Source of the DNA: Hyalella azteca
Lineage: Eukaryota; Arthropoda; Malacostraca; Amphipoda; Hyalellidae
Assembly (NCBI RefSeq): GCF_000764305.2
Contig: NW_025946533.1
Coordinates: 186,001 to 250,000 of the forward strand
Direction of reading: 5' to 3'
DNA length: 64,000 bases
The notes below the pieces were generated by a model. It was not told where the DNA came from and ran no database searches. It worked only from the letters and a program-made list of their open reading frames with translations. A program made the position numbers and the translations under genes. Positions within the stretch are counted from its first letter, which is position 1, and the number at the start of each line of letters is the position of its first letter. Shown piece by piece: positions 1-13,252 of this stretch.

Positions 1-1395
1 AGAAACACTCGGGGTTTAATTCAACAGCTTGCTTATCATTTGAACTCAAATTAACTTGGATGATCTAGACACTCGTCGGTTGAGATTGCGACTTTGCGCT
101 CAAATGAACTGAAATCGCTGCACGACTTCATGCGTGTAACATCAGGTTTTACGCCTTAGCTGCTGGATAGAATTCGTAGTGCAGTCAAGGCTGATGGATG
201 AAATTCGCATGCGCGATTAAGAATTGCTGGGATTTATCGAACGATATAGCATTCGTAATGATATTACCAAAATATCAGACAAAATGAGTTGTTTTATTTG
301 TTGTGCAAAATACGAGTAAGTTAGAAACAAATTAGTGACATTCTGGAACCAGTTACCTACGATGAAGTCATATGAGACGGTTTTGCCGCTCAAAGATGCC
401 AGTAAATTTGGATCGAAAAGAAGTCGCCTTGTTCAATAATATTTAAAGATAGCTTTAATTTTCTACCTATCACATTTAGAATACTCTCAGGCGTGCAACC
501 AATCGAGGCAGCTCATTCGTTAATTCATATGTTCTTAAGCCACGGTAAAAAGAAACATGTACCAGTCAGATAAGAATAAATCATCCATTGTTCGCTCCTT
601 TGTCGAGCAGATAAGCTAATTCAGAGTCTCACGAATTTCTCAAGAAAAAAGCGGACATTTAGAGAGGAGCTTTATCTTGCTGAATGGTTGCGCATTCCCT
701 GCAGGCGCCTTACTAATCGTAGGGACTTTGCTCTACAATATCTCTGACTTCAGCCGAAGAATCTCCGTAGCTAAACCAGCGCATTAACTTGTTTGAATGA
801 CAACTAAGAGATAAATTTGAATGATAAAATTAAAATATATAAATATAAATTTGGCAATTCATAATTTTAAGTAGATCATACGTACGGCTTAGAAGAGTAT
901 CACTTGATACTTTTTGGAATTCGGCTGCATAGAAAATGTTGTGGGAAATGTGAAAAATACAAAATGAGTTTTCACCAACTTACTGATTTGAGCGATGTTC
1001 TTTATCACTAGACTACAAAAGTAGTACAATTCGGCTCACTTTGAGGAGCGTCTGCTCCAAAAGAACAAATACACGTGCTCGTATTGTTCTAAGTTTGTAT
1101 CCGTGTGGTCTGCAGGGAGTTTCTTGCAGCCTGCGTTTCAATTTGGACAAAGAATTGGCAAAAGGCAGAGCCGGAATATTTACTTCACGGGCAATTTCAT
1201 TTTATCAATATATGCTCACTACAAACATGGGTAGATATAGGCGTGCACGTGCAGCGCATCTACATTGATTTTGAGTTAAACTTTTTTCGTGATTATTCGT
1301 TACGGAATTAAATTTTCAGTCACACAAAAATTCGACTATAATCTAGTGAATACTTTTGGAAAATGTGAATTTTCATGGTGTCCTTCTATTTATCC
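1..1395. other. Non-coding AT-rich sequence
   Basis: No open frame with coding character, no recognisable RNA gene and no repeat with clear boundaries were seen here. Two short ATG frames near 1041-1311 overlap each other in different frames and resemble no protein family I know. Confidence 0.6.
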
Positions 1396-1400
1396 TTAAT

Positions 1401-1816
1401 TAAACATTGTATTTGATAGTAATCCCAATGAAATAACTGATTTATTTTGTGTTCCTGCTAAGCCATGGCCGTCCAGCGCTCGACAAGTCGGTCCGTCAAA
1501 TCCGCAAGCGCCGACTTCAGAAGCAACGCAGCGACATCTCTGCTGCTGCTGTCTCTCTTGGCCGCTGTCTCTGCTATCCACCGAAGGACCGGTCTCTGCA
1601 ACTGCAAAACCTGGCATTAATTCAACTGCTGAGCCGCTGCACTTGTGTAGCGTGTCTGCATACTTGGGCCAGTGCGGCAATTTCAGTAAGAGCTTCTATG
1701 CTAAGCAAACATCAGACATCAGCAGCCCACTAAACATCAAGCTGGTGGCGGCTGCGGTTGACCGATTCTATGTCATGTGTCATGAGCATCGATGCTCGAC
1801 CGTGCTTTGGAACTGA
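1401..1816 (+). other. GC-richer block with overlapping open frames
   Basis: This block is clearly richer in G and C than its surroundings. One plus frame is open for about 138 codons, from just after a TAA near 1398 to the TGA at 1814-1816, but has no usable upstream ATG. A second plus frame starts at an ATG in a good context (ccATGG, 1464) and reads a 51-residue peptide with a signal-like stretch (TSLLLLSLLAAVSA). A minus frame is open as well. Three simultaneously open frames are what a GC-rich island in AT-rich DNA gives by chance, so no CDS is asserted. It could hold a first exon with a signal peptide, or be a conserved non-coding element. Confidence 0.25.
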
Positions 1817-4800
1817 ATTGTGATCGAGTATTGGTACCGCTTCAAAATGACTCTATATTTCAGAGAATAAATAACTGCTAAGATAGAAGTCACTCTCAAC
1901 AGTTCGCATTCAACCTGCACTGAAGACCCAACTTCCTTTACAACGGGAATGATAGAGCCTGCGCCTATGGTGCTAATAGTAATAATGTTAGAAACTAAGA
2001 TGTACGTTTCATGTTACATTTTACCCTAAAATCAGTTGCTTCTTGAAATTCAATAATATTACCAAGCAAAGGCAGAGAACTTCGAAATCAATCAAATTAA
2101 TACGTGCGAGTGTTTCCGAGTCTGGTATTTTTTTCAGATGATTTGGCTGAAGATATTTAAGAATATTTTTTCGCTCTACTTGTGGAATGCCGGCAACCAT
2201 GCAACATTTTCACCGGACCGATGTTTATAAAAGATGTTTTCATGAATGTTCAAACCATTTTTAACATTTATTACATGTGCTCTGTTCATCTTATTACTCA
2301 CATGTTTCGATCTTTTCTCAACAAAACACGCGATTCTGGCGAAAATTAATTAGTTAAAAATATATACTTTCATCATTCGTGTGCAGCACTTTTCTTTGGA
2401 TTTTCAGAGTTTTATTATATTATGGTTGGTCAGCTTCTAGAATGAGAAACCAATATACTCTAATATAATCGGTTTCAAATTTAATGCAAGTTTGCGAAAG
2501 AAAAATTTACGTACAGCCTGTTCTCATCCTTATTAACTTAGTAAGCCGAAATGCCTGTAAAGTTTGAGCATTTATCGCTCATCAATTGTTTAAACTACTT
2601 TGCTTTCTCAACAAGATGAAGACGTTCAGCACCAAAACATGAGTGTGACATTCTCGTACAGATATAATTCTCAGTATTAATGTAATGTGCATGAGATTCT
2701 TTGTATAATTATTAACGCCGAACGAGTGTAAAATAAGAGACTTTCGAAAAAAATCGATTCTCCTTAGTGACTGGATGTTAGGATGTTAATTTTTTTCTAA
2801 ATAATATATGTGGATTTTGTGTTTCACCTCAGAAGCTGTTCCTGTGATAGAATGTTCATTCAAGTCATAACTCTCATAAACTAATTTTTTGTGAAACAAA
2901 TTCGGATTTTTCCAGTTGTAAATGTTCAACGTTGCAAGACCAAAAAATCAGCAGCTCAGCTGCACAATTCCCTCGCAAAAATATTTCCATGTGTCTCGTG
3001 AGCAGCCGCTGTAAATCTTGATGTACAAATTATTTTTGGCAATTTTCAGCCTTGTATACGAGCCAAAAAAGTCTTCATAGTAGAAAATTTTCAGGGCATA
3101 TCAAATGATATGAAATTGACCCTCCGAGGAGCAGCATGCGAGGTCGATTTAATTTTGAATGTCAAAGTTTTACTAAAAGTTTACGGTTCTTATCAGATTT
3201 TATTCTCTAATCTTGAACTAGAAACGTCGTGCGATCAAATTCTTGAGTGAATATTTTTTGATGCGGCGTATCACTCAAATATCACGGATTAAAACAAAAT
3301 AGATTTTTATGGATGCAAGTTCACTACAAAAATTTGTCAATAGCTGTCATAAAGCCAACAATCTAATATCCAAGAAAGTCTTGATTAATGATGTAATGCG
3401 TTTCGTTCCATATTTTATTAGGCTTTCTGTCTCTACACAGTTAGAAATTTGTTTTAGGAAATAAGCACACGGAAAATACTTACCCGATTAATGTGGAATA
3501 ATGGGAAACCTCTTTCAAAAATATCTTCATAATTTGCATATATGTGAACTATTATTAATCATACGTTATTTGTTGGAGCAAACTGTCGAAGGCAAAGAAA
3601 AAAATAGTTTTGTTAAGGGTATTAGCAACATCGGGAAAACTATAATAACCAATAAAATAAACTTTTACTGCGAATGATGTGTCCAGAGTTATAATATTCC
3701 AGAAAAAAAATTTTCTATGGAACAGAAAAATATGTCATAAGTTTAGACAGTGTATATGCATGAACTAAAATCTGTCAGCATTATTCATTCCCTACAAAAT
3801 TACAATCCTGTGCAAGATATTCAATGATTACTCCTTAAGATTCGAATTTCTATTTCTCGTTTTTTTATGAATTTTTTTCTATTTGCAACTACCACCATAA
3901 TTCATATAATCCACCATAATTCAATATAATTTTTCAGATTGACTCCAACTTACGGATGAAAATGAACTCTTCTGTTGAAGAAGAACATATGATTGTTATG
4001 AATAGTCGAAAGTGTTCATACGTGAAAATTACCCCAGAGTTTTACCATCAGGGAAAACGGTTTTATTTTTTAACACACCTACAGTGATGTTTTGAAATTT
4101 ATTATTGTTGGTGAATGGTTAGCATTAACTCGATCTTTTCACTATGTAGTTTGACATTTGAAAGCAGGAATTAATTACCATTATACGGTTGTTTAGACAC
4201 TAAAGAAGATACAGTGCAGAACGAGTCATAAACACATGATTTTTTCATAGATTTTTGCTACAGACGAAGCAGCCAAGTTGACCTGAAAAAGTAAAAAACA
4301 GCTGACAGAGTTTGTCCTCGGCTGCGACAAGGCTGTCTAGTCAGCAACTTCCACTCTAACTTGGGCAAAAGTTTCATGTCGTTGATTTGCAACGGGAGAT
4401 GATTCTAAAAATATAAAAATAAAAATATTAAAAGATCATTTCAATCCGGAATTATATTTAAAAAATACTGACTATAAAATTTTTGAAAGCTTGATTTTCA
4501 TATCAGTTTTAAATTTTACGTTTCAAATTGTTATTCAAATATAGATAACCTAATAAAGTCGAAGTAGACAACACTCTCCGGAAGACGCGACCTGATTATT
4601 AATTATTCATGTCACAGATGAAGCATTTGAAAGCCAGAGAGAGACTATATGTAAGCGGATACAGCTTATGCAAATTCCAAGCAGGGCTTTGCCAATTTGC
4701 CCTTTCACCTTGGTATTTCCGAGGCTACGGTGGCATGTGAATAAAATAATTAGTAATTTCAGGATTTACTGTGTTTAATTATTTAATTTCTTTCCATGCA

Positions 4801-7800
4801 AAGGATCTTTCTTGTTCTGCAAGGGTCGCGCCACTCACGTCAATTTTTATGTCTGTGCGTAAATTTTTTATTGATTGAAGCCAAACTCTGAAAAGAAATG
4901 AAATTAATATTGGTGTTGACTTACGTAAAAATTTTATATTCGATGATATTTCAAACAAAATGACATTTAGGGCATTGTACATTTATGTATTTTAACCAAA
5001 AAATATATAACTTTCCTTCTGGAGCTCAACTTCTCTAATTGAACATCATTAAAAATGTAAGGTAAGTGTTCGCTGGCCACCATAAGGCCGGCCTTAGGAC
5101 TTCGTAATTGTATCTTCGATGAGTTCTGACTATAAGTTTCTGAGCTACGGTTATAACGTGCCAGAAGCTTCGTGTTTAACCATCGTTTTACGTGTAAGAT
5201 ATTGCCGGCGACCTGTGATGTTCTTAGATGTGTCTAGTCATAGCCTATAATTTTAAGTTTTAAGTTGACTTGTCAACTATACCTTCTCAGGTTGGCTACC
5301 CAATATGAGTTGGTAAATATCTTTGATTTGCGATTCCAATGCAGTCAAGTTCTCCGCCCGAGTCTCAAGAAATCTCTATCTTTTTGTAACTGGATTTTTA
5401 AGTAAATGTCAAAACAACGAGTCTTTCATTTACCTCTACGAAGAAATGCCTGAAGTTAAATTGTGTTAGTTGCAGAGAAATTTAATTTTCAGTTTCGATT
5501 GGATTCTTCTATTAACCATTCGTTGATTCTTAGGTTATTTTGTACAATGAACATCCATTAATCATTTGATGCATGGCCGAGTTGAAGTTCCATTAATTTT
5601 TCGAAGAATTAGTAGAAAGTGACAGTTACTCGAGTTTTTCGTTACGATCGAAGACTATAATTTATTGTACTTCAACAATTATTTTAAACTTCAATATTAC
5701 AGTCCATTTGAAGAGTCCTTGCCCAAATTTTTGACAATTGGAGCAGATTTCAATGATTATAGATTGTATTAGAAATGCAGCTGCTTAGGGAAATCGCAAC
5801 AGTTAAGAGGTGTGAGTATAAAATCTAATTTAAGAGTAATCTCTGCAATTAATGAAATACCTACTAGATTAAAACTCCCATTTAAGAAGAAGAAAGAACT
5901 TGCACAAAAACCTATAAATGATAGCAGATCAGAATAATATGGAGTTTACCATAAAAAAACTGATGTCGTTCATTTGTCACACTCAAATTATCAGAATACC
6001 TACACAGACCTTACACAGACCTTTTTGTACGGTAATTTCTCGGTCTTTTTTGATAATTTATGATAAAAAATAAATCATTCATGATATATTAAATCAATAA
6101 GCTTCAAGCTCAAGTGTTGAAACGATAATATCAAGTATATTTTCCTGCATATATAACACGAGTAGTCACTAATATTCATATATGACCGATCTGGAATTGT
6201 TGCAACGAGTGCAAGCGATGTGAGCGAGCATTTCAAGCCTCGATAATAACCCTTAATTAAGTGAGCTGCAGAGATCGCTTCTCCAGATTGTTGTTCTATG
6301 TTCTTGCCCCAGATTGCTGATTGGGATTGCTTGCTGATATTCTCGGAGCACTTCTTGCCTGAAAATCTTGGCAGACTAATTACTGTCTGCTCGTTGGCCG
6401 ATGTAGGGCCGTCGCTATGTCGGTCTGGATGGACAACAGGGCGTATCGCTTTCCCATTGTAGTGGGATGGTATAGCTTTGCAAGCACTCATGTTGGCTAC
6501 AGAGCAGTGGAGATGGCAACCTAGCTTTGAAATAACAAATTAAGAGACACTTGAGTGTTGCATATGTCAGTAATAATTGATCGAGATTGCTGCATACCGG
6601 AGATGGAGCAGCAAATCAGTTGCATTTTCGATTTTGTTTATGCGTTATTTTGCTCAGAAAAAAAACTTCATTTAGTGAACTGCAATGACGTCATCTTCCT
6701 CATAGAAAATAAAATATTTCGATTCGAAGTTTTCCTACCTATTATTTTAATTTATTACGTTTAGTGTCAAGTTGCGTGTATGACGAGGAAAGACAGCTGC
6801 AGCAACACGACGTCTGTAAAGACAACGGCTGAGATTCCGTCGCAGATTTAAAAAGAACTTCATGTCGTTTCGTTTTCAATGATGACAGACATGCTTAAGT
6901 CCGTTGTCATCGAGGCTTAAGGAATAAATTCATGTCCAGAGTAAATGTGTGAACAAAAAATCGCTTTCGAATACTTCGAAAAAGGCAACGGTCTAGTCAA
7001 CGGTCTTGACAGACGTTGGAATAATTCATTTACTATAAAGAGAAGCGAATTGTAAACTATGAAAATTTGAAGTTGCGTATGACATATTTCTCTTGTTATA
7101 AACGTGGAGATTCGTAGACGGTTCTTCCATTTTGCTTTGTTAAGTAATTTGAATAAAAAATTACAGTCAATTGAGATTGGAAAGAATTTTTTTTTGTTAT
7201 ATTGGTCAATCGAGATCAGAATTAAGTTATTTATTATTTATGACTGATTATTTTTAAAAAGATGCAAATTTTAAATACTGATCTAACGTAACTTCATTTC
7301 AGCTCATTTTTTGCAGCGTCAATATTGCTTAAACTGCTAATAATTGATCTGTTTTTATCATTGGTGAAATTACTTCGCCTGCATTTTTCGGAGAGTATAT
7401 CTGAACGATCACTTTCACCAATTAAAGAATGATAATATTTTCGTATCAAAGTTTTCTCGTACATTTGAAACAAAATTTCCCATTACAGTAAGCCATATTT
7501 TTATTAGTTTTTTCTATCTGAATTTAGCCACCTATCACGTTTATCAATAACCGGCCATAGATCGGCCATCGAAAATTTAATGCCCGGTACAGCCGCAGCC
7601 ATAATGCATCTTGCTTAAGCATTTGTTTCTCTGTTTGTTCCCAGTGCCGCTACGTCACGTCACTACGTGTCACTTTATGTCTCGACGCTGTGTAGTACGG
7701 GGGTGGCGTGGAGACACTGGACGAACAGTTAGAGTATTAAGCAGCGGTGCCTGATTTAAATTTGTAATAGAGTTAGTACTTTACGTAGTAGTCTATCTTT

Positions 7801-8367
7801 ATCTCCGCAGACCTATACATGCAAAATAATTTCAACCTGTGGCACTGGCTCTTGGGAGCATGACTGTGGCTGTAGCTTGAGGTCTGTGACTGTATTGGCG
7901 AACACGTTTCTGTTTACTCGACTTGATTTTGGTCCGTTACGAAAGTTTCATTGGTCATGCCCTTGTGTGAATTGAACTATAGTAAGAAAACGTGAAGACC
8001 ATCGCGTAGGATGGTTCATAACCAACTATATAGCCTAGACAATGGATTTCAGCGGTTACACCAGGTATTTTGGCATATACAAAATATTACTTGCAAATTA
8101 AAACTGAAAACACATGAAGAATAAATTAACAAATTCCATGAGAATTTTCTTTCCTCAGATTATCGGCGTCTTAAAGATATGCATGATGGAGTTCTGCAAT
8201 CTCATCTTAATATTTCTTAGAAAAACCAGGGCGCAAATGTATGTTTTGCCAGAAATGCAACTGGCTCGCCTTAATTCTTGCTGATTTTCTAACGAAGCTA
8301 TGACTGTTTCATCTTCAGTGGAAAAAACTCTATGAGAAGCTGTTCTTGCACACTCTATTTTGCTCAG
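1817..8367. other. Non-coding region
   Basis: This is mostly AT-rich sequence with short chance ORFs. I inspected the minus frames at 4779-4982 and 6075-6491. The first has good-looking splice signals, but any intron would be only about 38 nt. The second resembles no known family. A somewhat GC-richer patch lies at 6240-6440. No RNA gene, mobile element or tandem array with clear limits was recognised. Confidence 0.5.
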
Positions 8368-8499
8368 ATGATCCAGGTTATCGCAGTTGATACCCAGCTT
8401 ACAACTTCTATCAACACCAACACCGACAATATAAAAGAAAGCAAGAGAAAGCTGCTAGAGAATAAGAATTTCCTCAGAAGAATCAGGACATCCAACGAG
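8368..8499 (+). CDS. Candidate internal exon, unknown protein (low confidence)
   Basis: The segment lies between a pyrimidine-rich acceptor (ttgctcag, ending 8367) and a possible donor (AACGAG/gttgct at 8500). It reads 44 codons in one frame, and the frame stays open further on both sides. The translation is polar and helix-prone, with runs such as TDNIKESKRKLLENKNFLRR, which suggests an alpha-helical or coiled segment. If the frame continues past the donor it enters a hydrophobic stretch (AGIVLLVSLW) that could be a membrane anchor. I recognise no family, and a minus frame here is also open. It may equally be a chance open frame. Confidence 0.2.
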
Positions 8500-10113
8500 G
8501 TTGCTGACCGTGCAGGAATTGTGTTGCTTGTTTCCCTTTGGAAACTCAAATCATTGCATCTTGTCTCTCATAATTTAAGATTAAAAATACTAATGATTAT
8601 TTCAGCACATTGGTTTAACTTTAATCAGACTTTTTAACGTTAAAATTGTTTAACGTTAAAAGGACCGATCCAGGTATTTGCGAAACACAAAATCTAGTAT
8701 TGAAAATGTATTTATGAGTTGCAGGAAACTTAGATGTCAGATAATACATGACTAATAGAATATCATTCATTGGCAATCGGTCCGATTGTATTTCAACAGC
8801 ACAACCAATAATTTATCATATACTAACAGAAAACACAAAAACAGTAATATTCTCAAAATTTTACTATGAATTGAAAAGATAATGTCAAATTGGTCATGAA
8901 TCAATGGATGGACAAAGCATACACAGAAATGTCAGAAATTATTTTTTTATGCAACTGAACTTAAGTTCATGTGTTATATGCAAGGTTTTGCTCACTTGTG
9001 CGTCTGCTGTGGTTGGACTGGGTTTTAATTGCACTCGAAAATTACTCACCACCAGCGAATGGAAATCTCGCGGCCGAGCACGAATATTTCATGCTAATCC
9101 ATCGTCCGACATTCTGTCCAAAAAGGGACAGGAGCTTCCCGCAGGCGAGCATTGCGATATCAAAGAGACTCCATCTGTGAATCCCAAGCAAAGCTGCCGA
9201 ACCAAACTGCGGGAATTGTGCATACTTTCAAACAGTGCATGTTTATAGTTAATGGTGTATTATTGTATATTTGGTGCATGTATTTCGTGCCGTGCGGGCA
9301 ATAGTTTCTAATAGAAGCTTGCTTCTATTTAATAGTTTCTTGCTACGAAAAATAAATGAAAGTTAAAGATATCTGTCGCGGAAAATTGAGGTTTAACTAA
9401 ATTTAATTGGGAGGTTTTAAAAAGAAGCTGTAACCACATAGGTTTCACTGCAAAATAAACATTACAATCCATATTTAGTCCGATGATAAAGAATCAACAA
9501 AAATAATTCCCGTGAAGCGCTGTAATATAGAAAAATATTGCAAATCTGCGGATTATTCGATGTTGCAAAGTTAATTCATTTCCTAGTTCAAACGATTTCG
9601 AATATCAGTTTTTATCTTCACAGATTACATTACTTGTTCAACTTCCAGTGACATCGAAGAATTATGGCTGCTGCAAGGCCTGTAGCATATCAATTATAGA
9701 AGCTGCCTGGCTTGAAGAATATCATGTCCGTTGGAGAGGACGCTAAATAGCAGAATAATAATCGCGTGGATGCATTTGTTGAAAACCAAAACCATTCATC
9801 CATTTTAGAGCTGAGCCTTCAGTGATCACATTGCTTCCCTCTGTCTAAATTTATATTAATTTCCGATGTTATGATCTCTTATGACATTTTTAACTGCGCC
9901 CACTGAATTTCACCATATAGAGGTTAAGCCGCAGCCTGGAGATTTTCAGCCCTAGCAGCCATCCACATGCCAGTTCAGCAATAGCCACCACCTGATTATG
10001 TGCACCTCTTCCGGATCCTCCCATATTTGCCAATTTTGGACTGGAAGATGAAGACCAAGGTCGGCTAGCTCTCCTCTCGGTCGACCCCGTTAGCGAGAGG
10101 CACTCCATGGAGT
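8500..10113. other. Non-coding region
   Basis: There is a pair of adjacent 12-bp palindromes of the form TTTAACGTTAAA near 8634-8662. GC-richer patches at 9050-9220 and from 9890 onward give short open frames on both strands without family resemblance. No transcript structure could be supported. Confidence 0.4.
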
Positions 10114-10171
10114 CCTGGGCATCTGGGACTGGGCATCTGGGGCTGGGCATCTGGGACTGGGCATCTGGGAC
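10114..10171. repeat. 14-bp tandem repeat, about 4 copies
   Basis: A short array with unit TGGGCATCTGGGAC, one copy carrying a single change. It sits inside a GC-richer block (9890-10390). The short open frames on both strands across this block include the array and are probably produced by it. Confidence 0.85.
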
Positions 10172-12121
10172 GTATCTGGGAGACCAGATACGTCGCCTGC
10201 TGACCTCTCGGCGTCGTCCGTGGAACTATATTTTAAGTCAGAGGTTGACCCACCTCTGCCTATTGAAGCAGAGGTGGTCGCAGTGCATAGAGATGGAGTG
10301 TCGTGCCGGTCGGCAATTGACTTCCAGTTTAAGAAGTAGACACCTGAACATTGTGATCACTTACGCTTCTGCATGTCACTCGTGAACTTTAATGGTGAAT
10401 GTCCTGCATTATATTACTCAATCATTAAATTATATTTATAGCTGATTCTAACGGAATTTCTGATTCTAACAGAATTCTTGAACATTAGATCTATCCCATT
10501 TACTAGGATCTAGTCTCCAACATTGCAGACGTTCACTTCTCTTTAACCGCGTGCGGTGCAGCGGCTGCACTCCAGCAATCCCGAAGCTCGGGATGCTTGC
10601 CGCTGCTTCGGGTTATACACGAGGCTGCTCGGCTCGAAGCTCAAATCTTACGTTTAATAATTACTTGAATTTATGAGCCATGTGCTTCCTTGCAACCCCA
10701 CTTGTTTTGCATTTTCAAAAGCATTTTTCTCTCCAGAATTAAAAGAAAGTTCGTGGAATGATTTTCGTACAGCCTACGGCTAATACGTTGAACTTCAGAT
10801 CAGGCGCCTTATTTGCTTCGCAGGAATATTGCCAACTTGCAACGAAAAATCTCTCATAATCTGGAATGGAGGAGAACATAAAGGCAACCCTATCCATGAG
10901 ACGAAATCTTTACTTGTAAGTACTGCGGTTGATGCTCCCAGTTGATTACATACCAGGTAGTCAGTTCCCTTGGTCCTTATCAGTACAAGATGAACAATAA
11001 TGATGTACTCATTGATGAGAATCCCCGGCATTGGCATTGTATTTCGCGAGGGAAGGAAAAATTTATAGTGCGCGAACTGGATTTTGATTACCTTCTGAGA
11101 TAGAAATTCTTGTGTTTACATAGAACCATTTCCTTTTAATTTATAAATATTATGATAATATGTATCAAAGCTTGTAATTTGTAATCGTATTTGGGTAAAT
11201 TAACATTTGGCGCAAAATAAGGAGTTACTTAACCTTTAGCTCAATAAACAAATGAGACAAGGCGTTCTTCCTTCCTCTTATAAATTTAACTGTGAAGGAC
11301 CAAGAATGAAACTCTAAATGACTAACATAAGGACAAATACTTATCAACATCATTTGGCACTGCAACAAAAAACAAAGTTTTATAAAAATAAACAAGAAAT
11401 GAGCGTTGATCAACAAATGTTTTTTTTTTGCCTCTGGATCCCTTGGGCCAAATCAGTAAAATCCTTTGATATGGCATTTGCCGGGTTGGCCTTTCACCTG
11501 TTCATATTGGCAAGAAATAATCGTCCATTGTGACCAGAAAGAATCGTTCATCTCCTATATCTTCAACATCGAGGCTCACGCTTTTAAAAGCACTTTGAAT
11601 TGAAAGCAGTGCAAAGGAAGAATTCACTTAATTCTTTTTGAGAGGAAGAAAGTCTTTTGGTTCCGAAAATGTGTGAATAAAAGTTACAGGAATAAATGAA
11701 AATAAAATGAAGTATAGACATTTACATCCCGAAATCTAATTCTTCGGTCGAAAACATATTTGTGGTCAGAGATGCTCAATAAAAAATTATGTGCGGCAAA
11801 TTAAAACCGAATATAGTGTAATTCAGTGAAAAACAGAAATTTAACAGAAAATCGAGGAAATTTTACAACGGATATGTTAGATTTATAAAATTTTTTTCAC
11901 CAAGGGAAATCATTCATTTTCCTTTTGCGTTCCTGGAAGTGGCCACATTTCAGAGGAATAAGAGTCCAAACTCATTTCCAGAGCTCATGCAATAGATCAA
12001 GAGTATTTTGTCTTTGTTTTCAAATAGATACACATTTTGAAACGTACTTTTGACATCTAAGAATATCGAATATATTTTTTTCGTCAAAGGACGCGTGTCC
12101 ATTTTGTGCTGCAAACCAATA
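10172..12121. other. Non-coding region
   Basis: An imperfect palindrome is present at 10574-10597 (ATCCCGA and TCGGGAT arms around AGC) within a GC-rich stretch at 10550-10640. The remainder is AT-rich with only chance ORFs. No gene or element with defined borders was seen. Confidence 0.4.
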
Positions 12122-12123
12122 TA

Positions 12124-12685
12124 CAGGTTGAGGCAGAACCAATTGAGCAGTTTTGAGGCAAAATAAAAGAGTAATGGAGGTACATAAAAAAGAAAGTTTG
12201 TTTTACTCGAGGTTAGCCTAACATATCAATTAAAATGCTTATGTTTTTAAAATAATATCAGGAAGATGGTGGCCGTTAGCTGCAACACACTGTTGGAGTC
12301 GTTCTCGGTGTCTCTGAGGGGTGATTTACAGTGGCCTGCGAGGTCACCTGATTTGAGAATTTGCGATTTCTGTCTTAGGGACATCTAAAAGAATGGGTGT
12401 TCAGAAATCGCCCTCACACCATACCATGGCTAAGGGAACGGATTATTGCAGAGGTTATGGCCATACCTCGCCATATGTGTTAACGTGCTGTAGGAAACTT
12501 CTGAGAACGACTCCAACAGTGTGATGCAGTTAACGGCCACCATCTTCCAGATATTTGTTTTCAAAACATAAGTATTCTAAATGGTATGTTAAGCTAACCA
12601 CGAGAAAAATAAACTTTCTTCTCTATGTACCTCATTACTCCTTTATTTCGCCTCAAAACTGCTCAATCGGTTCTGCCCCACCCTG
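12124..12685. mobile_element. Fold-back Tc1/mariner-type MITE with transposase 3' remnant
   Basis: The ends are long imperfect inverted repeats of about 188 bp (12124-12311 and 12498-12685), beginning CAGG.TG.GGCAGAACC, with TA on each side (12122-12123 and 12686-12687). The interior still reads WPARSPDL.ICDF from about 12331, a motif of Tc1/mariner-superfamily transposases that precedes the last part of the DDE domain. Later, in another frame, it reads ERLQQCDAVNGHHLPDI, which resembles the C-terminus of such transposases. Stops and frameshifts break both. The left arm is an inverted copy of the right end including that C-terminal coding part, so the element is a fold-back derivative of one end rather than a simple internal deletion. 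It cannot make transposase itself. Confidence 0.8.
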
Positions 12686-12687
12686 TA

Positions 12688-13110
12688 TAATTGCTCCTGT
12701 ACATTTCGACCAAGTATTTTTAAAATTTTCGCTTATGCCCAGAATAATAATTTATTGACATAATTCTAGAATAGAAGTAATTTTCTGAGTCAATATGTAC
12801 TTTCTCGTAGTTCAGACGTGCTCCGAATATTCGCCGTAAGCTCGGTATGTTATATAAATTTTTTCTATTTGGTGGAATTCTCATTACTCATTATACTATA
12901 CAAGTTCTTCCATTATTTTTATTGGAGAATCGAATTGTTTTAGTTCAAACATAAGTGATTTATGCCAATTTTGGTGTTAAAAGCCGATTATAAGTTCATC
13001 AAAAACTTGAAAAATGGATCTTATGTACTCCATAAAACCATCACCACGGCTACGTTATAGTACCCTTTCTTTTTCTTCTTGTGTCTCTTCATGTTTCTTC
13101 GCAAAGTTTT
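12688..13110. other. Non-coding spacer
   Basis: AT-rich sequence to the right of the MITE. I see no gene, repeat or RNA in it. Confidence 0.6.
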
Positions 13111-13252
13111 CTAATGACGCTGACTTGTCGACGGCAGAGTTTGCCTGCCGTCAGGCGCGATGAAGGAAAGACTTTCCATGCGAGTGGATTTGTCTCCTCC
13201 AAACTTGTCTTTCTTGGGGCAGAGGGATAAAGGCAGCTTTGAGGTCGAGGTT
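13111..13252 (-). CDS. Candidate terminal exon, unknown protein (low confidence)
   Basis: On the minus strand a pyrimidine-rich acceptor (tatttttag) precedes a block of more balanced base composition. One frame is open to TAG at 13111-13113 and ends ESLSFIAPDGRQTLPSTSQRH. The peptide is hydrophilic with two adjacent lysines (PKKDKFGGDK) and resembles no family I can name. No upstream partner exon could be assigned, so this is a weak call based on the splice acceptor and the contrast with flanking AT-rich DNA. Confidence 0.2.

Noticed and set aside
4779..4982. Minus ORF with strong-looking donor and acceptor signals, possibly two exons.
   Set aside because: The intron would be about 38 nt, the first AG acceptor does not keep the frame, and the peptide resembles nothing known.
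6075..6491. 138-residue minus ORF, one of the longest in the window.
   Set aside because: It has no domain resemblance, no splice or start context and mixed composition. An ORF of this length is expected by chance in 64 kb.
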